Origin: JBBSDV01 sp038240335
Lineage (GTDB): Bacteria > Chloroflexota > Dehalococcoidia > DSTF01 > JACRBR01
Length of the DNA: 9,633 bases
NCBI GenBank assembly: GCA_038240335.1
Contig: JBBSDV010000130.1
Coordinates: forward strand, 1-9,633
Direction of reading: 5' to 3'
Both the position numbers and the translations under genes were made by a program. Positions 7,230 through 9,633 of this stretch are shown one piece after another (position 1 is the stretch's first letter; each line of letters opens with the position of its first letter). The notes under the pieces were generated by a model. The model was not told the origin of the DNA. It ran no database searches and saw nothing but the letters and a program-made list of their open reading frames with translations.

Positions 7230-7436
7230 CTAGAGGCGGAGCTTGCCGTGCGAGGGCTGACGGCGGCGCTGGCGTGGATGGCCCTCTTCTTCTTCGGCGA
7301 GGTCGATCGGTGGAGTCGAAACGGCTTCGTGAACGTAGCCGCAGCAGAGACAGGTGCTATAGGCGCCGTACCAATCGCGTTCGATGATCATTGAACCGCG
7401 GCAGCGGGGACAGTTTCGGGGGAGCGTGGTATTCAT
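7230..7436 (-). CDS. Small zinc-ribbon protein under a c-di-AMP riboswitch
   Basis: This 68-residue protein has no function I can name. Cys9-x2-Cys12 (NCPRCRG) and Cys29-x2-Cys32 (TCLCCGY), separated by 16 residues containing the aromatic DWYGAY, form a classic two-knuckle zinc ribbon, with an extra Cys31. A linker with an acidic run (DLAEEEEG, 45-52) and a basic tail (RQRRRQPSHGKLRL) follow, suggesting a nucleic-acid or protein-binding role; that is inference. ATG at 7436 is chosen because AAGG (7447-7444) lies seven bases upstream; the in-frame upstream ATG at 7466 would start inside the leader's hairpin region. The gene has its own promoter, riboswitch leader and strong terminator, so it is probably monocistronic. 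The open frame, clean Cys pattern and signals make it very likely real. Confidence 0.85.
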   Translation of the reverse strand: MNTTLPRNCPRCRGSMIIERDWYGAYSTCLCCGYVHEAVSTPPIDLAEEEEGHPRQRRRQPSHGKLRL

Positions 7437-7450
7437 GAAGGCACCTTCTA

Positions 7451-7484
7451 GGCTCGTTCGAGCCAAACCCCTGTCCTGCAGGGG
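7451..7484 (-). promoter_or_regulatory. Riboswitch expression platform: terminator-like and second hairpin
   Basis: Downstream of the aptamer the RNA can form CCCCTG/CAGGGG (7484-7479 with 7473-7468, 5-base loop), followed by only UUU (7467-7465) and then GG, so it is a weak or terminator-like hairpin. Next comes GGCTCG/CGAGCC (7464-7451). Bases 7471-7461 (GGGGUUUGGCU) can instead pair with AGCUAACCCC (7540-7531) in the aptamer's conserved 3' strand: ten pairs with one U bulge and one G-U wobble. The alternatives exclude each other, as expected of a switch. Confidence 0.55.
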
Positions 7485-7523
7485 GCGCAGAAAGATCCCG
7501 TCGCCGGGTAATGGCCTTCCGTA

Positions 7524-7670
7524 TGCCTGCGGGGTTAGCTGTCGGGTTCGGGCTGAAAGGCTACCCTACATGTCGGCGCGCCGTTGCCGGGTCGCCGCAC
7601 GATTCACCCCATCCGCGAGAGCGGAACCTGGTTCCCCCGTCCACCGCAACTCCCTCGCGGGGTTCCGGCA
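7524..7670 (-). promoter_or_regulatory. ydaO/yuaA-class c-di-AMP riboswitch aptamer
   Basis: The minus strand carries the diagnostic blocks of the ydaO/yuaA (c-di-AMP) aptamer in the correct order. GACGGGGGAACCAGG is at about 7642-7628, GGGGTGAATC at 7610-7601, and CCGAACCCGACAGCTAACC followed by CCGCAGGC near 7551-7526. The Bacillus subtilis ydaO RNA, as I recall it, reads GGAGGAACC, GGGTGAATC and CCGAATCCGTCAGCTAACC at the same positions. Closing helix P1 can be drawn between UGCC (7670-7667) and GGCA (7527-7524), and a small CCGC/GCGG hairpin sits between the first two blocks. Most studied ydaO switches turn genes off when c-di-AMP is bound. No other RNA class I know carries this combination. 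Confidence 0.93.
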
Positions 7671-7749
7671 GTTCGGCTGCTTTGGGCCGCCGCGACGGCC
7701 CCGATTGGAGATCACACGAATGAAACAGTTCGTTTGTGATTTCGAGAAC

Positions 7750-7778
7750 ATAGTATGACGGCACGAATCTGCTGTCAA
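7750..7778 (-). promoter_or_regulatory. Near-consensus sigma-70 promoter of the riboswitch transcript
   Basis: On the minus strand a perfect -35 TTGACA (7778-7773) is separated by exactly 17 bases from a -10 TACTAT (7755-7750, four of six matching TATAAT). Transcription would start near 7743 and run through the aptamer into the zinc-ribbon gene. This is the best promoter in the window and implies strong basal transcription, with control left to the riboswitch. Confidence 0.85.
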
Positions 7779-8035
7779 TCCCCATATGCGGTTTTGATAC
7801 AGATTCTGTAAAGCGGCGGTTGAGTTCTACGAAAAGCGGAGCTTTCGCTCGGGCGCCTACCAATTCATTGGCAAAACGGTAATGCAGCGATTAAACCGAG
7901 AGTGGCGTCCCTTGACGCGACACGTTGGATCCGGGAACGACATCAGGCGGGGATGTTCGACTCGACTGGAGGCTACTCCTCATGCAGCACCTGTGGGAAC
8001 GAGAGAACAAGCTCTGAGCCCACTGCCTAGATAGC
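7779..8035. other. Intergenic region without a recognisable gene
   Basis: Between the riboswitch promoter and the argB stop codon I find no gene. Short open frames exist (for example plus strand from ATG at 7882, about 50 codons), but none has a ribosome-binding site or conserved motif. Base composition is less GC-rich than the flanks. A short stem GAGC-GAAA-GCTC (near 7840, minus) followed by CGCTTTT and a long imperfect GTGGG/CCCAC pairing (near 7991-8022) lie downstream of argB, but neither makes a convincing terminator. Confidence 0.55.
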
Positions 8036-8857
8036 TTACGACACGATCGTCGTTCCATCGCTGTCGCCGCCGAGAATCCGAGCGAGGATGCGCGCGCTCG
8101 TGCCGTCGACGATGCGGGTTGCGCATCCTCCCGCGGCTGCAGCGACCGCTGCCTCGAGCTTGGGGATCATGCCGCCGGCCGCCGTGCCGTTTGCGATCAG
8201 TGTTGATGCGTCGTCGGCGGAAAGCCGCGGTAACAGTCGCTTGTCGTCGTCGAGAACGCCGGCGACGTCGGTGAGGAATATCAGCCGCGAGGCGCGCAGC
8301 GCCGCCGCGATCGCGCCCGCGGCCGTGTCCGCGTTGGTGTTGAGCAACTGCGGCGCGTCGCCGTCGGTATCGATTGCGATCGGCGCGATCACTGGCAGAT
8401 AGCCGAGACGCAACAGCTCTACGATCGGGAACGCATTGACGCGCGTGATCTGGCCGACGAAGCCGAGATCCTCGTCGTAGGCACTCGCCTGCAGGATCAG
8501 GCTATCGGCGCCGCTGAGGCCGATCGCGGGGGCGCCCAGCGTGCTGAGCTGCGCGACGAGCTGCTTGTTCACCAGTCCCGCAAGTACCGCGACGACGACG
8601 TCGAGCGACGCGGCGTCGGTGGCGCGGAGGCCGCGTACGAATCGCGCCTCGAGGCCGGCGCGAGCGAGCCACGCGCTCACGGTCGCGCCACCACCGTGGA
8701 CGACGACGATGCGCTGACCGTCGCGGCGCGCCTCGGCGATGTCACGCAGCGACGTGTCGTGCGCGCCGAGCGTCGAGCCGCCGAGCTTGATGACGACGAC
8801 GTCGGACGTCGCGCGATCAGCGGGCGAACCCAGGGTCTGGTCAGGTGGTGTAGTCAC
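8036..8857 (-). CDS. argB: Acetylglutamate kinase
   Basis: This cytoplasmic amino-acid kinase makes N-acetylglutamyl-phosphate from N-acetylglutamate and ATP, the second step of arginine biosynthesis. The 273 residues show VVVIKLGGSTLG near 20-31 (phosphate-binding Lys), VVHGGGATVSAWL near 52-64, GLSGAD near 112, NTNADTAAGAIAAAL near 174-188, FLTDVAGVLDD near 193-203 and GGMIPKLEAAV near 227-237. The stretch before the first beta strand is short and lacks the long kinked helix of arginine-inhibited enzymes, so it may be arginine-insensitive (inference). Translation starts at GTG (8857-8855), 17 bases inside the end of argJ, with no visible Shine-Dalgarno sequence, so translational coupling is likely. 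The argJ neighbour argues for arginine rather than a lysine-type [LysW]-aminoadipate kinase. Confidence 0.94.
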   Translation of the reverse strand: MTTPPDQTLGSPADRATSDVVVIKLGGSTLGAHDTSLRDIAEARRDGQRIVVVHGGGATVSAWLARAGLEARFVRGLRATDAASLDVVVAVLAGLVNKQLVAQLSTLGAPAIGLSGADSLILQASAYDEDLGFVGQITRVNAFPIVELLRLGYLPVIAPIAIDTDGDAPQLLNTNADTAAGAIAAALRASRLIFLTDVAGVLDDDKRLLPRLSADDASTLIANGTAAGGMIPKLEAAVAAAAGGCATRIVDGTSARILARILGGDSDGTTIVS

Positions 8858-9633
8858 TGTTGATGTGCACGTACTCCGGCGTCATGTCGCATCCCCAGGC
8901 CGTCGCGGCCGCGTCGCCGGAGGCGAGATCGATGCGCAGGAGCACTTCCTCACTGCGAAGATACTGGCTCGCCGCGTCCTCGTCGAACGGGATGATCCCG
9001 CGGTTGTAGACGGCGATTGCACCAAGCCACACGCGCGCGCGTTCGAGATCGATCCGCGCACCGCTACGGCCGGTCGCCATCAGCAGGCGGCCCCAGTTCG
9101 GGTCGTTGCCGTGAACGGCCGTCTTCACCAGCGGCGAGACGCTGATCGTGCGGGCGGCGGCGCGCGCTTCTCTATCCGACGCGGCGCCCTCGACGCGAAT
9201 CTCGATCAGCTTCTCTGCGCCCTCGCCATCGCGCGCGAGCATTTTCGCGATCACGATGCATATCTCGCGCAATGCGCGCGCGAATGACGGCGCCGCCGGG
9301 TGGAGGGCATCGATCAGCGGGCCGCCCGCTGCGCCGTTGGCGAAGATCGCCGTCGTGTCGCTGGTGCTCGTGTCGCCGTCGATGCTGATCATGTTAAGCG
9401 AGTCGTTGACCGCCAGCCGGAGCGCATCACGCAGAAACCGGCGCTCCACCGCGGCGTCCGTCGTCAGAAAGCAGAACATCGTCGCCATGTCGGGATGGAT
9501 CATCCCCGAGCCCTTCGCAACGCCGGCGATCGTGTACGTCTTGCCGGCGGCTCGAAACGTGGCGGCGACGGTCTTCGCGTGCGTGTCGGTCGTCATGATC
9601 GCGCGTGCGAACGCGTGTCCGGCGTCGGCGCCA
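8841..9633 (-). CDS. argJ: Ornithine acetyltransferase/glutamate N-acetyltransferase (5' end outside window)
   Basis: ArgJ transfers the acetyl group from N-acetylornithine to glutamate (and in some lineages also uses acetyl-CoA), recycling acetyl in arginine synthesis. The visible 264 residues are the C-terminal part of a protein of about 400. The frame is open to the right edge, and the RAIMTTDTHAK segment near 9600 is internal in the family, so the ATG at 9596 is not the start. The autocleavage site lies in KGSGMIHPDMATM (coding near 9478-9518): the enzyme self-cleaves before Thr of the MAT triad, which becomes the catalytic N-terminus of the beta chain. DGDTSTSDT, VKTAVHGNDPNWGRLL and the terminal EYVHINSDYTT are all typical. 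The Leu that often follows MATM is Phe here. It overlaps argB by 17 bases. Confidence 0.95.
   Translation of the reverse strand, partial: GADAGHAFARAIMTTDTHAKTVAATFRAAGKTYTIAGVAKGSGMIHPDMATMFCFLTTDAAVERRFLRDALRLAVNDSLNMISIDGDTSTSDTTAIFANGAAGGPLIDALHPAAPSFARALREICIVIAKMLARDGEGAEKLIEIRVEGAASDREARAAARTISVSPLVKTAVHGNDPNWGRLLMATGRSGARIDLERARVWLGAIAVYNRGIIPFDEDAASQYLRSEEVLLRIDLASGDAAATAWGCDMTPEYVHINSDYTT

Larger units (their letters stand above)
7437..7743 (-). ncRNA. About 300-nt 5' leader of the zinc-ribbon mRNA
   Basis: From the expected transcription start (near 7743, seven bases past the -10) to the ATG at 7436, the leader is about 300 nt, longer than the 207-bp gene it serves. In transcript order it holds a 10-bp hairpin with a two-base bulge (7740-7711, ATCACA..CGAA with TTCGTGTGAT), a GGGCCG/CGGCCC hairpin (7701-7684), the c-di-AMP aptamer (7670-7524), and an expression platform with two hairpins (7484-7451). 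The last 12 bases before the ATG (GAAGG-TG-CCTTC, 7448-7437) are themselves an inverted repeat covering the Shine-Dalgarno sequence. Confidence 0.75.

Noticed and set aside
5999..7387. Long plus-strand open frame opposite the M16 peptidase (462 codons)
   Set aside because: It mirrors the codon structure of a gene with all M16 catalytic residues, continues through the terminator of the zinc-ribbon gene, and its Arg/Asp/Val-rich product matches no family.
7384..7758. Plus-strand open frame antisense to the riboswitch leader (124 codons)
   Set aside because: It overlaps the zinc-ribbon gene start, the aptamer and the promoter on the other strand, and its product is low-complexity Arg/Pro/Ser-rich.
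7561..7863. Minus-strand open frame across the riboswitch aptamer (100 codons)
   Set aside because: It starts upstream of the mapped promoter and runs through structured RNA blocks whose conservation is explained by the aptamer; the product has no motif.
7882..8034. Small plus-strand open frame of about 50 codons before argB
   Set aside because: It has no ribosome-binding site, no motif, and ends against the argB terminus; composition looks noncoding.
1..9633. CRISPR array, toxin-antitoxin pair, prophage or defence system
   Set aside because: No regularly spaced repeats, no recognisable toxin, antitoxin, phage or nuclease genes; the only mobile-element signals are at 1-134 and possibly 469-604.

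Overview
The window is high-GC, densely coding bacterial DNA, with core genes (tRNA-Ala, pheS-pheT, argJ-argB) around less conserved ones. A TIGR03668-type F420/FMN-binding oxidoreductase, several TTG/GTG starts, a small zinc-ribbon protein and a ydaO-class (c-di-AMP) riboswitch together suggest a Gram-positive-like or Chloroflexota/Dormibacterota-type lineage. That placement is inference and weak; no rRNA is present.

Layout. 1-134: left-edge insertion-sequence end, with the first 28 codons of a probable ISNCY/IS1202-like transposase leaving the window on the minus strand, preceded by two 22-bp direct repeats. 235-310: complete tRNA-Ala(GGC) with encoded CCA. 311-724: noncoding stretch with two near-identical 25-bp repeats (469-493, 580-604) and a possible pheS promoter. 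725-4228: pheS and pheT, the two subunits of phenylalanyl-tRNA synthetase, 9 bases apart, followed by a GC-rich hairpin. 4333-5533: an alpha/beta hydrolase (TTG start) and a PPOX-class oxidoreductase on the plus strand. 5741-7018 (minus): an M16 zinc peptidase that most likely starts at TTG. 7161-7778 (minus): a self-contained unit of promoter, long leader with a c-di-AMP riboswitch, a 68-residue zinc-ribbon gene, and an intrinsic terminator. 7779-8035: no recognisable gene. 8036-9633 (minus): argB and the 3' part of argJ, overlapping by 17 bases.

How the parts work together. PheS and PheT form the (alpha-beta)2 synthetase that charges tRNA-Phe. ArgJ makes N-acetylglutamate by recycling the acetyl group of acetylornithine, and ArgB phosphorylates that product, so these are linked steps of arginine biosynthesis. 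The hydrolase and oxidoreductase lie 22 bases apart and are probably co-transcribed, but no shared pathway is evident.

The most interesting part is 7161-7778. A near-consensus sigma-70 promoter (TTGACA-17-TACTAT) starts a leader of about 300 nt with the highly conserved ydaO/yuaA aptamer core. The leader is longer than the gene it precedes, and that gene encodes only a two-CxxC mini-protein. ydaO switches usually control potassium or osmolyte transporters and cell-wall hydrolases, so a monocistronic zinc-ribbon protein under this switch is an unusual candidate effector of c-di-AMP signalling. A ten-pair alternative helix between the aptamer's conserved 3' strand and a downstream terminator-like hairpin suggests how the switch could work.
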